Source: Morinoia aosen (Eukaryota; Arthropoda; Malacostraca; Amphipoda; Talitridae). Taken from it: a DNA stretch of 64,000 nt. The stretch spans positions 29,196,355 to 29,260,354 of the forward strand of contig CM059571.1 in assembly GCA_030386875.1 (NCBI GenBank). The letters run 5' to 3'. Under the pieces are notes generated by a model. It worked only from the letters and a program-made list of their open reading frames with translations. It was not told where the DNA came from and did no database searches. Position numbers and translations under genes: made by a program. Shown here piece by piece: positions 45,659-57,137 of this stretch. Every line of letters begins with the position of its first letter. The stretch's first letter is position 1.

Positions 45659-46978
45659 ATGTCTTGTGGAAATATTTATGCAGCAAAGTTGGTCTTTTTA
45701 CCTTCCTGTATAGAAAATCATGAACATGAAAATAGTGAAAATAATTCTGAAGGACTTTTGCAAAATGTAGAGCAAATAAAAAGTTTACTTGAAGATTGTA
45801 ACATAGAGTCATTGAAAGACACAATTGAAGCTCTCAAAAATGAAAGAACTGAATTGGAATCAATTATAAACGAGTATGATGGGAAATATGACTCTGAAAA
45901 CAGATTTACAACTTAAATTTTCTGATGTAGACTCAATCGTTAAATTCTTAGAGACGTTAATTTATGATTTTTCTGAAAAGTTCGGTGCTCTTGAACCAAA
46001 AATCATATCAAATGATGAACGACTATCAAGCATAGACTCAACATTGATGAAGAAAATTGATGAAATTGATGCTAAATTTGAGAACATTGATTCAAACATA
46101 ATCAACCCAACAGACGTAAAAATTCCAGAGATTGGAGACAAATTGAAGAGTCTAGAGTCAAGTATTGAAACTAGAATTGATGAAAAGCTGTTAGTTAAAG
46201 AGTCAGCATTAACCGATCAGAAAAAAGGAGTTGAAGCTAAATTTGAGGTTGTGGACTCTAAGATAACCAATTTGATTGATGGTAAAATTCCTGAGATTCA
46301 AGAGAATTTCAAGAATCAAGAGTCAGTTATACAAAATCAAATGGATGAAAAACTGAAGACTTTAGTAACTAAAATTAATGATCAAATTGATTCAAAGAAA
46401 ATATTAATAAGTAATAAAGTTGAAGAACAAGAAATTAGTATAATTACGTTGTGAATGAAGAAGAAATGAGCTAGCAGACATCACTTAATGATCAAATTGA
46501 AGAAAAGCTGAATAATTTAGAATCAACACTGAACAATACTGTTGATGAAAAAAGTAAAAACTTAGAGGCACATCTGACTGAATTAAGTGATAGAAACCTT
46601 TTTGTTATGGAAAGAACTGTAGCCTTAGCACCTTCGTTTGTTGAAGTTGACAATAAGCTGAAAAATTTAGAGTCAACCATAACCTCATCCAGCGAAGAAA
46701 AATTCAATGATCTTAACAAAATTATTATGGAATTACGAGCAGAGTCAGTCCCATTAAGAAAAATAGAAGAACTAGCTAAGAACTTGAGTGATGTAGAAAG
46801 TCTTTTCCAGGAGTTTTCAAGAGACATTATTTCAAATCAGAATGAAATCAGCCAGTTCAAATTAATGCTTCTGAATGAAACTGATAAAAATATAAAATTA
46901 AACCAGGAAGTGGAAAGTTTGAGTGACCGAGTAAACAATTTGATATCTATGAGAGTTAGAGAAAATTTAGAGAATTGA
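45659..46978 (+). pseudogene. long repetitive coiled-coil protein, broken
   Basis: Three frames in series: 45659-45916, 45876-46454, then about 46478-46978, with an ATG start MSCGNIYAAKLVFLP. The text is dominated by repeated L-x2-LES and IDEKL motifs (GDKLKSLESSIETRIDEKL, then NFKNQESVIQNQMDEKLKTL, then EKLNNLESTLNN), giving diverged repeat units of about 25-45 residues. Strong heptads predict an extended trimeric or dimeric rod. It lies directly before the fibre-like gene and may be the shaft of a virion spike. No catalytic motif. Confidence 0.6.
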
Positions 46979-46996
46979 AAATTCTATGTATAAAAA

Positions 46997-47720
46997 ATGA
47001 TAGGCGTAAATATTTTTAGACAACAAGGAAAAAAATCATTTTTATCTTGACAACCAGGACCTCCGGGAATAGGTTTTAAATATCTTGATGAAGATCAAAA
47101 TTTCGATTTAAATAATAGAAGACTTGCAAATATTTCTTTTCAATGAAAAGAAATGAAAAATTCTTGCAATTCAAGAATTTGACGCTACGAATAAAAAATA
47201 TGTTGACGAAGTTTTGGAAAATTTGAGGCATCATTTCAGAAAATATATGGAGGTTAGAGAAAATCTTATCAATGAAAATTATCAGTTCAGAAGTGATTCT
47301 ATCCAAGCATCTATAGATGAAAATACTCAGGTTTTTCAAGAAAAACTCAGTGAAATTATGACAAATCTCGATGAACATAGTAGAATATCTGAGGAAAAAA
47401 TAGAGGTTATTCGTACGGGTACTTTAGAACACACAGACTTTTTGGAAAATGAGATAAAGAGGTTGGAGGAAGAGGTAATAAAATGTATGAAATTAGACTA
47501 CGCAAATCTCGAGAGAGTATTCAACGACATGCGTTCATACATTGAAACTTTTAGAAATATTCTCCATGAACAGGATAGAGAAACAATCATAAATACAAAT
47601 GAAATAGAAAAATTGAAACACTCATCGCAGAAATTGAAGGTTGATAATGCTGATATTAAAAACAGATTAATATCGTTAGAGAATACTTTGAGACGAGAAA
47701 CCGTTGAACCGTTGAAATAA
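46997..47720 (+). pseudogene. fibre-like protein with collagen-type turn, broken
   Basis: Starts MIGVNIFRQQGKK at 46997, with an in-frame TGA at 47048-47050. It then reads QPGPPGIGFKYLDEDQNFDL and NNRRLANI before a second stop near 47143. After a shift it gives DATNKKYVDEVL and a long coiled coil to 47720. GPPG followed by an N-x-L-x-N segment and ATNKKYVD is the layout of tail-fibre or spike attachment modules in phage and adeno-like systems. A receptor-binding or fibre role is inference; the C-terminal part has no recognised globular head. Confidence 0.6.
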
Positions 47721-47781
47721 AAAAACATGGATTTCTAAAATGTTCCCGAATGGAGTAAAATAATTTCGTATGTTAAAATAC

Positions 47782-47975
47782 AGGTAGATTAAGAAAATTG
47801 AAATTTATATCTATAAGATACTTAGTCGTTTGTGTAACTGATTTCTGGTTATAAAAAAGTCAAAAATTCATCAATGAATGAATCTTCTATGAAATTTTTT
47901 TCCTAAATAAATTCACTTATAAGCTAATTGTGGTGAATTGTGCCCTGATTGGTATTCTTCTTACTACTCATTATG
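47782..47975 (-). repeat. Polinton right TIR, inner segment
   Basis: The complement of 33710-33902 of the left TIR, separated from the outer segment (49004-49229) by the foldback insertion at 47976-49001. Confidence 0.8.
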
Positions 47976-49001
47976 CTACTCATTAATGTTGCTTTAAAAT
48001 TCTACATAGATGGCAGTGTTCAAACATTCAAATATTTAAGTTCAAAATGTTATTTTATGTTACACATACACATGGTAGTTTCGAGGATTTATTTACACTC
48101 ATAGATATTTATAAACGTGAAATTCCACTTTATCAAATATATATACATATATATATATAAATGGAATCATCTGCATGAAAATACAAAAGATTACCACCGG
48201 ACGATACGTAGATTTAATCTATAAAAGAAATATACAAATGAGATTCACTGAGTACAAATGTGCGATTCCGTTTGATTACAATTTATATGAGTATTACACA
48301 GATGTGAAGATATTTAGGATCTTCTTACAATACACAATATTAATACAAGTTGTAATGTTTGCAACTCAATGCGTATTTTAAATGTATGTATAAACAATTC
48401 GATATATGTTCTTGTATACAATTGATAGATCTTCATATGGGTAACTATATTCATTAAATGACTATCATGAAAGTTATTCAAGTCTTGAAAGTATAACAGA
48501 TATTTGATTGTATGGACATACATATAAAATAGGCATTGAGTTAAAAACATTGTTACTTGTATTATTTCTGTGTATTGTAAGATGATCCTACATTTCTTCA
48601 TATCGAGTAACATGGAATTACGTAAAATGGATAGAAATATTTTCATTGCTAATGCAGGAATTTATCTTTGTAGTAATGTACTCAAATAAATTGTAATCAA
48701 CCGGAATATTACATTATATATAGTACTCAGTGAAACGCATTCGTATATTTCTTTTAAAGATTAATTCTGCATATCGTTCGGTAGTAACAGTAGTAATCTT
48801 TTGAATTTATATGATATTATATATATATATATATGTGATAGAGTAGAATTTAAGGATCTACGGGTATGTAAGATCTAAGAGTTAATGAATCCTCGAAACT
48901 ACCATGTGTATGTGTAACATAAAATTACCCTTTGAACATAAATATTTGAATGTTTGAACACTGCCATCAATGTAGAATTTTAAAGCGACATTATTGAGTA
49001 G
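47976..49001. mobile_element. 1.0-kb foldback element in the right TIR
   Basis: The two halves are inverted copies over most of their length. Outer arms are TTTAAAATTCTACAT..GATGG at 47993 and 48968, with GGTAGTTTCGAGGATT at 48072 and inverted at 48890. Inner arms pair CACTGAGTAC (48246) with 48726-48735, and CTTACAATACACA (48325) with 48575. The direct repeat ATGCTA lies at 47973-47978 and 49005-49010. Open frames on each strand (48175-48381, 48314-48646) resemble each other only because the arms are complementary. A TA-rich microsatellite is at both ends of the loop side. Confidence 0.8.
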
Positions 49002-49003
49002 TA

Positions 49004-49229
49004 AATGCTAAGTTTTTATAATTGACTTGCATCTTTTAAGCCGGTCAAAGATCTGAATCACACTGGCTCCTGATGCTGGATACTAAGCGCATTTTACGAC
49101 AGCTTGTCTTTACATCGATTGCAACACTGGCGGAAATTTTATGTATTCCTTGCTTAAAGGGAAAACGATTGTCTCGCTCATCACATCCAATAGATACATA
49201 TTTAACATAAAAACTGTTCAAATTAACGT
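49004..49229 (-). repeat. Polinton right TIR, outer segment
   Basis: The complement of 33491-33717 with about 92 percent identity by eye. It ends AAATTAACGTG at 49229. Confidence 0.85.
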
Positions 49230-49260
49230 GTGATTATGTCAATTTTTAACTCAACTTAGG

Positions 49261-49386
49261 GTTGGACTAATTTGAATTTGACTTGATTAATTTGAACTTA
49301 ACTTGAATTAATTTGAACTTGACTTGGATTAAATTGAACTTGACTTGGATTAAATTGAACTTGACTTGAATTAAATTGAACTTGAG
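49261..49386. repeat. 21-bp minisatellite, six units
   Basis: Tandem GACTTGGATTAAATTGAACTT with small variants, starting about 30 bp outside the Polinton right end. Confidence 0.85.
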
Positions 49387-49697
49387 TTGTATAGAAAAAA
49401 AGGTTGATTAATGATTATATTTAGGAGATTGAAATACGCGCAGTTCCGTAATGGGAAAATTTACCATAATTTATTAGGTCAAATGTCCGACATTTGGAAG
49501 AAGGACAAACCGCTAAACTTAAATGAAACAATAAACTATAATAAACTCTTCGGAGCAGGACTTCAAGTAGACAGGCGGCCGCTGGACTTTCGGTCTGCGA
49601 CAATGCCGTCGTAGGAAGCAAACCGTGCTCTGTGGAGTTAGTTGCGGTTAGTCGTGATGTAGTTTAAATCATAGGTTTAGCACAGTTTATCGTTATA

Positions 49698-50064
49698 AGT
49701 TTTAAGGTGAGTTATAAGTTTTTAAGGTAAGTTATAAGTTTTTAAGGTAAGTTATAAGTTTTTAAGGCAAGTTATAAGTTTTTAAGGTAAGTTATAAGTT
49801 TTTAAGGTAAGTTATAAGTTTTTAAGGCAAGTTATAAGTTTTTAAGGTAAGTTATAAGTTTTTAAGGTAAGTTATAAGTTTTTAAGGTAAGTTATAAGTT
49901 TTTAAGGTAAGTTATAAGTTTTAAGGTAAGTTATAAGTTTTAAGGTAAGGTATAAGTTTTAAGGTAAGTTATAAGTTTTAAGGTAAGTTATAAGTTTTAA
50001 GGTAAGTTATAAGTTTTAAGGTAAGTTATAAGTTTTATGGTAAGTTATAAGTTTTAAGGTAAGT
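49698..50064. repeat. 19/20-bp tandem array of splice-donor-like units
   Basis: Nineteen units of GTTATAAGTTTTTAAGGTAA (20 bp), which changes to a 19-bp form with one T fewer after unit 11. Fifteen units contain AAGGTRAGT, a consensus 5' splice site; units 4 and 7 carry AAGGCAAGT, unit 13 AAGGTAAGG and unit 18 ATGGTAAGT. The paired C variants three units apart indicate a 60-bp higher-order duplication. Confidence 0.95.
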
Positions 50065-50079
50065 TTTAAGTTGTAAGTT

Positions 50080-50900
50080 AGTTATTAAGAATGCATGGGG
50101 AAACGTCGTCCTAAGTACCCAGCTCACGGCATGGCAGGTAATTGGTTACTGAACTAATGGTTCACCAACCTCCAATAAGCTCGTGAGCATCAGGATGTGC
50201 CGGGAAGCGGAGTCAGGCGAGTGGATGGTGAGCGGAGCGGTCAGCAGCACGTAAGGCGCCTCAGCCTCTCATCCTTCGGCCGTTCAGTCCTCGATAGAGG
50301 AGAAGCGAAGCGAAGCGAAGGAAAACCCACTGGCTTCCCTGCGTTGGCAGCACTGGAGGTTCCGTCGGGGATGCGGAGGTCGGTGAAACCGACGGAGGCT
50401 GGGTAGGCTCAGTTATAAAGTTGAAGTTGTGAGGTCAATGGCTGGAGGCGATCTGAATCGGCCTCGAGAAAATTTGAGAGGTCAGTGCAGTTTGGCTCAA
50501 ATGGTGTATTCAATTGGCTGTATTCAGGATGGCAAACTAAAGTTCAAGAAACCAAACACAAGCCTAGAGCTGGGTTATAGGAATTTTTATATGTTAAGGT
50601 AATGAAGTTTGCTACATGAATTTTAGATTTAATATTCAGATATTATGTTTTAATTTTAAGTTAAATGTTAATTTAATTTTAGTCCTTAATTTTAAGTTCA
50701 TGAGGAAACAAGCCTAAATTTAACTAACTCTAAACGATTACAGGATAGCCTGTAAGATTTCTGTACAAGTTGGATTTATTTGAAGTGAAAAAGGTGTAGT
50801 GTGCCCGGCACACGTGGAAAATTTACGTGTTTTTTAATCAAATTTAAAATGATTTTTCGAGAGATTTGCGATTTCATCTCAATCCTGAATAACATGCAGT
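50080..50900. other. unassigned DNA, GC-rich segment 50190-50400
   Basis: A GC-rich stretch has a 69-codon open frame (50197-50406) containing a short gcgaa repeat near 50300. No domain is recognised; it looks like untranslated or transposon leader DNA. Confidence 0.35.
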
Positions 50901-50902
50901 CA

Positions 50903-51130
50903 CTAAGAAGAAAAGCAGTACCTATGCAACCGTCCAGGGTAATTATAATCCAGTGCGCAGTTATTGGCATGAAAGAATCTTGATTTTTCCTTTTCCACAG
51001 GGTCGTAAGGATTAAGCGCGTCACAAAGCCAATGAATTAACAGTTTCTCTCCATGTATTTGGTCAGTATTATTTGGCTCCCAGTTTTTGAATTCAGTAAA
51101 CGTTTCTTTTAAAGTCAGCTGTTTTGCCAC
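50903..51130 (-). pseudogene. possible hAT/ZBED transposase fragment
   Basis: 75 codons on the minus strand, MAKQLTLKETFTEFKNWEPN then TDQIHGEKLLIHWLCDALNP. The pattern of a K-Q-x-T-L-x-E-S/T-F lead followed by a helical stretch of about 30 residues resembles the region after the BED finger in hAT transposases. No BED finger or catalytic part was found on either side. The assignment is weak. Confidence 0.3.
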
Positions 51131-54100
51131 TGCTGCAACCTAAACTGGCTTTGCTTCCGATACATAGACATTTAGTTTTTCTTTTTGTTTGTTTTGTTCC
51201 TATTTTTCAGTTCTTTTTCTTTGTTTGGTCTTTCATTACTTTCGGCGGGCGAACTTTTTTTGATGAAGGTTGCGAGAAAAGACTAAAAATAGTATCCGTG
51301 AAAAGAAAAAAGTTGGACAGTGATCGAAATTGCTTGTCGCCTAGAGGTGGAGCATCGAGTGTATACTGGAAACACCCCTAATAATAGACAATCCACACTT
51401 CCCGTAGTGCCAGCGCACTCAAACTTGGTGAGCGTACAAAGCGGAAAATTCTAAGACCTACGGATCCCTTTCCAGGCCCCAGAGGTCAAAAAACGACCGA
51501 AAAATGGGTCATTTCAAACAGGAAGAAATTTTTCATTGCGGCTTTGGAGAAGATCAATTTGTCAGAACTAGTAGAGAAAATGTCGGGCTTTATGACGGTG
51601 TGGTCGGTAAGTCGAAAAGTATTCGAGAAAATGTTCATATGAATGAAAAATTTTGGTAAAAAACGCGCGTTTCTGAAGGCTGACTTTGGCCGCCATTCCT
51701 GGCGTTTTTACTCGGCATTCACATTCAAAAACTTTATAGAATGTAGATTAAACCTTTTTTTCACATCTATCAAATTTGTGAAGCGTCAGCTTTGTTAGTT
51801 TTCTCAAAAGAAATGATTTAAAAGTGCCCATTTTTGTCGGAAAAATCACGAAAAAAAAATATGCGAGAAGGGTGCCTCACACAGGAAAAGTTACTTAACA
51901 CTTTTTGCTTGTTATCAAACGGTTCTTTACATAGGTTTGGCGTTGTTCGATATTATGCGTGGTTTTAAACATATGCGGAAAAAACTGTGTTTGGACGTAA
52001 TTTTGACTTTTCTTACCCCCCTGACTCCCCCTTCTTTAGCCTTGAGGGCTTTGAAAAACACTGTACTAGTGCTTCTCGATCAGATCTTCCGATTGATACC
52101 TGTCTCAAAGCCGTAAGTTTTTAAGTTTTTGAGGAAAATAGAAAAAACTTCGAAATGGATCATTAGAACGAAATCAGGCGGTGAAAAGGTCTTTCAATCT
52201 CCGCAGATTTATTACACGGATTATTCCCTTGTACGCATTGAAGTTTCCATAATCGAGAACATGGGTGACTGCGTTGAGGCGCCTGAAATTAAAGCTTGCT
52301 CGAGTTTTGAAGGCTGTATATGGATGTCGAACACCAAGACGCTGATGTTTTCCTGTTTTTCGAGTTTGATGCGATACATTTGGAGTGACTATCAAGGTTC
52401 AAAGTTTTGCCCAATTTTTTGCCGTTTAAGACCCTGTTGCAAATTATTTATAGGTCTACAGTGTTCTTAGAGTTAATAGAAATTAATTTTGACTTAGAAG
52501 CAAACACTCTAACTCGCTTCTTTCTCGCTTTCAGATTCGCTTAACTTTCATTCATGACTAGTAATTAACCCGTTTCAAGTGTTTATGTTGGTTTCACACA
52601 GGGAACTTTATGGAGAACAAATGTGTTTAGAATTTGTGCCTTATATAATGGTAGTATTATTGCAATTCTAACAGAGAAAATCTTTCTGTTTAGCGTTCTA
52701 ACTTCGCTGCTTGTGTAGGTCCATGCATTTTCGACAAATTTTCACCCCGGTATGGCAACTTTCAATTGCAATATCTCAAAGAGGTTTAGTGTTTGAGACA
52801 TGAATCTTCAGCTGCGTTGAATAGTGGTACCATTAGTAATTATGTTGAAGCAAAAAAACGTGCCATAAGTCGGAAACCAGCTTTAGCGTAGAGGCGTAAA
52901 TATTGCTTATTATTCGTTGTTATGAGAAACGATGGTCATTCGTTCGAGGTGCCGAATTTAGGTCAGTTTTTTGTATTTCGGTTTGGATACGGGACTTCGA
53001 AATGTTACCATCGTGTTGAGAATCAATTGTTCTATATCCTGAATTAGATTTAAGTTTCATCATCGTGGAAGTTACTTCGTAGATTGAGGTGAAATATGCA
53101 TTATGAGTATTTTTAGACACGAAAAATTATGAAAATACTGACCTGTTATTTGGGAGATCCCTATGTTCTTTCAACCGTCAATTTCTGTGTACTGATTTTG
53201 GTTTATACCGAAAACAAGGCGTTTTCGTTAAAGTTTCGGAAATGAACGAAAATTAAGTGTAATTAAACTTCGAATTCGTCATCTTTATACAGATGTAGCT
53301 GCTAAATTGTTTTCGTTCGGCACAGTTTTACGTGCCAATTTGTGTTGTGTTTTCAACAGGTTTGTTGTCACTAGAAACTAGAAATTAGAAGAGCACCTAG
53401 TACAAGAATCTGACTCTTTATTTCGTAAAGAGAAAAAGCTCATTCGGGGACAAATATCTCGATATCGTGGCTCAAACTGCACGAAAAGGGTTCCTTTCGG
53501 CATGCTTAGATTAAACGAAGCATTTTCTAGGAAAGGTAGTTTGGATGAATAGTTTTCTCATAGATTCCTATGATTAGGACTTGAAATGGGAGCATCTTTA
53601 TGACCAGAGGCTTGGTAATTGTACACGAAAAATTAGATCGCCAATAATGATAGAAATTCGTTGTTCGAAGGCCTCAAAATCGCTAACCTGACATTTGTCA
53701 GTTGCAGGAAATCACATTCGAGTGCTTAGACAATATTTTTAGGCTTTAACTAATGGTTATAATATGGTGAATGTGTGTGTGTCCCCGATAGCGACTAAAT
53801 TTTGTAGATGTTATGCATTTTCAATAATGTTTTTGAGGGATTTTCAACTGGTATAACTGGTATATTTCTAACAATTTGTAAATTCCCTAATTTAATTTAG
53901 CCTAATTTAATGAAGGTTTCTGTATCGATCCATATTAAAAATAAATGAATAGAAAGAGGTGGAAATTGTTCCCATTCATGAAATATTTGATTTTGGCGAG
54001 AAAAATGTCGACTAAGAAACATCAGTAATTCAAAGCTATATAGCCGCTGATGTTGACAGACGCATATGTTTTATTAATTTGATAGATATGTTCGGATATG

Positions 54101-55850
54101 AAATTGTCGTAAATAATGCGGAATTTCTAATTTCAATTTGTGATGAACAGATGAAATTCATGCCAATGATACTGAAAAGGTTTTAGTGAAGTGTACAGTG
54201 CACCCAAAATTGCGACCGAATGTCAAATGGTCATGAACTCTAAAAAGTTTGTAAATGATTTTAAGTGAATGCGTTTTTTCTTCGTAAAGTTACTGACATC
54301 AAGACGAAAACGCTTCCGCTCGGTGAGAGCTTTAGATCTCGCCTTGCGGTCCCAAAATGAAGATTTTATTTCTTGGGTCCTCAATTGAACAGCGCGACAG
54401 CGCGTTGTATATTCGTTGACCTATTTCTGATGCACAGATTGGAAAGTTTTACTATTATACCCGATTTAAATTTCGTTGGCTTAGTGTTTTCATGGTAAGT
54501 GGTTTTGTTAATAATTTCTGTTTTATTCGCAGGTGTTTCTACCGTAAAGATTTGGGTTTGAATATTGTAAGCGAGGTCATTGGAAAATGATTGAAATTTG
54601 ACCTAATGTTTTCCAATAGACATCGCCTCAATTGACGTCATTTATTCGTGAAAACGAATTTCCATTCACTATGTAGGTTGGACATCATCAATTCTTCATT
54701 AGAACGAAGCGCAGTTGTCATTTTCGAAACTGAGATAAATTCAAGTGTTCTAAAGCTATGAATAAACCGAAATATAATATGTTTCGTCAGAATTTTTAGT
54801 CAGATAAGGTTTTGAACATGGTTCACCGGACCCTAATTCATAATTTACCGGGAAAATATTGCAGCCTGAACTTCTCCTCTGCGGAAATATTTATGGAACG
54901 CATTGTTTTCATGTGATGATATTGCGTGGTTATTAGTTAGTTCGATGAAAAAACGTTAGCGTACATAAAGGTTGGGGATTCGTGAAGAATATGGGTAAAT
55001 GCGATTGAATCAAATACGATAAACAAAGTGGGACCTAAATTTCAAGTATAGAACAGGACAGGGCATCCTGTTTTAGTAAAGTTTAGTTGTGTGTTAGTGA
55101 GTTCAAACGATGTCGAGTAAGTTAGTTCACGTCATATTTAAGCGAGATAGGTTTACTTAAGTTAGGCTTGAGTAAGTTACGTGAACTTAGGGTTGCTTAC
55201 GTAAGTTTCGATTATGTTTCGTTAGTTGAGGTTAGGTGAACTTGCCCTGCCCTAGGTTGGTAGAGCGTACGTTATATTACTTGACGTGGGGATAGGATAG
55301 GGTGTGACATGAAAAGTGGTTTAAAGATTGGTTGAATTGTAACACATACGTTTAGTGAGAGTAATACTTTGAATTAGGGTAACAGCGTTTGTTAATGTCC
55401 GTTATTCATGGAAATGTTTGGAGAAATGATTTCTCACCATTTGTTTGGTGGCATGGTTAGGTTAGGTTTTAATTGTATTACGTTGGTGTTGGTAAATGAT
55501 ATTGCTAAATGGAAGGGTTGAGGTGTTTTAAAGTTCAGCGGAATGAGGTTAGAGTGAAATACATTCTATATATATTGAGTTTTCATTTGAGACGATAGCA
55601 TACCTAAGTGGGTTGCTGCGAATTGTGGTTTTCAGTAAAGTTTGGTAAATTAATGAACGGTTTTGCTGTTGGTAAATGAAATGCTTGAGGGGTTTGAAAG
55701 TCAAATATATAGCTTAGAGTGAAAAGCATTGCGTATATATACATATTTATATATATTGTTTGTACGTTTGTGACGATGGTGTATCTCATTGCGTTGCTGC
55801 TGATTAGTGGTGATTTGAAAAGTGTGCACGACATGTGCATGTGCATGTAT
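51131..55850. other. about 4.7 kb without a recognised gene
   Basis: No exon with a known domain, no TIR pair and no tandem array was found. GTTAGGTT-like words are frequent at 55080-55560. A short hairpin (CCGC..GGTGAGA / TCTCGCC..GCGG) lies near 54315-54350. Confidence 0.4.
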
Positions 55851-55852
55851 AC

Positions 55853-56000
55853 ATGTGTTTGCGTGTGTGTGTTTGTGTAAATGTGTGAATATCTCTGCGT
55901 GAGTGTGTGTGTGTGTGTGTGTGTGTTTGTGTGTGTGTTGAGAGTGTGACGATAGTGTGTATGTGTGATTGTCTGTGTGTGTGTGTGTGTGTGTGTTCGC
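55853..56000. repeat. TG-rich microsatellite
   Basis: Interrupted (TG)n tracts, the longest pure runs near 55904-55924 and 55975-55995. It accounts for the His/Thr-rich open frame on the minus strand. Confidence 0.9.
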
Positions 56001-56217
56001 CCCCGTGTGGGCTATGCTGGTTAGCCTACAGGAATTAATCATTGTGAGTCGATTTTAGAAGGCCCTTGAAAACTTAGTAGAGAACGTTTTCTGAGATGCA
56101 CCAGCCACTCCTCGTCGTATATTTGCTTCAAAAATGATGCGCACTGCAATTTCCATACTCTTCACCGATATATAAAAGTGATCCAATACTGCTGACGCAC
56201 TTCTTTTAGTCATTATA

Positions 56218-56963
56218 CAGGGTATCCCACAAAAATGTCCCCGACTTTTTAGTTGTTTATATTTCCGCTTTAAATTAACATATTTTAATTGTCTTTTCTC
56301 ACAATGTAGTAAATTTTGTTTTCTTTTAGAATAATTTATGTTTTTGAAAATAGTTTAATAACCACTTTACATTGATGGATTTAATGAGAGGGGTAGAAAA
56401 ACTAATTGTTCAAAGGAACAGTTTTTAAAACAAAATTGATATTCTTCCTTATTTTGTACTTTCCAAAACACCGAAAAAAAATTAGAGAAGCAACAAATCA
56501 TTACCTTGAATAAAGTTTAAATAAATAAAGTAATTGAGTATTCTTTGACATACCCTCCATTTCTCTCAAGGCAAGTATTACTTCTAGCCACCTATAAACG
56601 AAGAGTTTTGCGGATTGTTTCACCGTTTTCTTTTAGTTCTTGGAATGCTTCTTCAATTCGTTGTTTAAGAACTATTAATGATGGAGGTGATGTTTTGAAA
56701 ACGCGTTCCTTTACAGGAGGTATTGAGAAATGAAGAAAACACTAGTGTTATTTTTAAAACTTTTCTCTTGAACAATTAGTTTTTCTGCCTCTTTCAGTTA
56801 ATCGATCATTGTAAAAGAGCTTTTAAACGATTTTTAAAAACCAAACCTATTCGAAAATGAAACAAAATTTACTACATTGTGGTAAAAGACAATTAAAATA
56901 TCTTAATTTAAAGCGGAGATAAAATCAATTGAAAAGTCGGGGACATTTTTGTGGAACACCCGG
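56218..56963 (-). mobile_element. mariner-type MITE with transposase C-terminus
   Basis: Begins CAGGGTATCCCACAAAAATG and ends with the complement of CCGGGTGTTCCACAAAAATG; TA dinucleotides flank it (56216-56217, 56964-56965). Inverted arms stay alignable for about 140 bp, with further inverted blocks near 56390 and 56765. Minus-strand DNA at 56608-56720 still encodes a transposase C-terminal piece (PPVKERVFKTSPPSLIVLKQ, then RIEEAFQELKENGETIRKTL) ending at a stop. It is an internally deleted descendant of a coding transposon, of a different family from the MITE at 9106-9732. Confidence 0.75.
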
Positions 56964-57137
56964 TATATTTAATTACTTTACTTGCTTCTGTATTAATTAA
57001 TTCAACACGTACTGCAACTACAAATCTACAAAACTTAAGAGACTTGTCATAAATACACACCCAACCGCAACCGTAATTCAACATGCATTGAGCCACTAAC
57101 CGACTTTATGCAAAACGTCTTCGTGACGCGTCCTGAC

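Larger units (their letters stand above)
33491..49229. mobile_element. Polinton/Maverick, decayed, with insertions
   Basis: A 15.7-kb element bounded by inverted repeats of about 410 bp. It encodes the diagnostic set: protein-primed DNA polymerase B, retrovirus-type integrase, packaging ATPase, adenain-like protease, and double and single jelly-roll capsid proteins. Polintons replicate through their own polymerase, integrate by the integrase and are thought to be able to form virions. Polymerase, integrase, minor capsid and fibre-like genes have frameshifts or stops; ATPase, major capsid and protease are open. Two tRNA-headed insertions (34213, 34516) and a foldback element (47976-49001) interrupt it. 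The expected 6-bp target duplication is not visible: bases outside the repeats are ACAGTG on the left and TGATTA on the right. Confidence 0.95.

Noticed and set aside
48175..48646. Two similar proteins on opposite strands
   Set aside because: Their similarity is a by-product of the foldback element: the same DNA read from both arms.
33485..49236. 6-bp target duplication of the Polinton
   Set aside because: Outside the aligned TIR ends the flanks are ACAGTG and TGATTA; shifting the ends by a few bases gives no match, so the ends may have eroded.
50776..51024. 82-codon minus-strand frame as a gene
   Set aside because: It overlaps the better hAT-like frame at 50903-51130 in another register and has no domain of its own.
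55604..56042. His/Thr-rich proteins on the minus strand
   Set aside because: They are the (TG)n microsatellite in translation.
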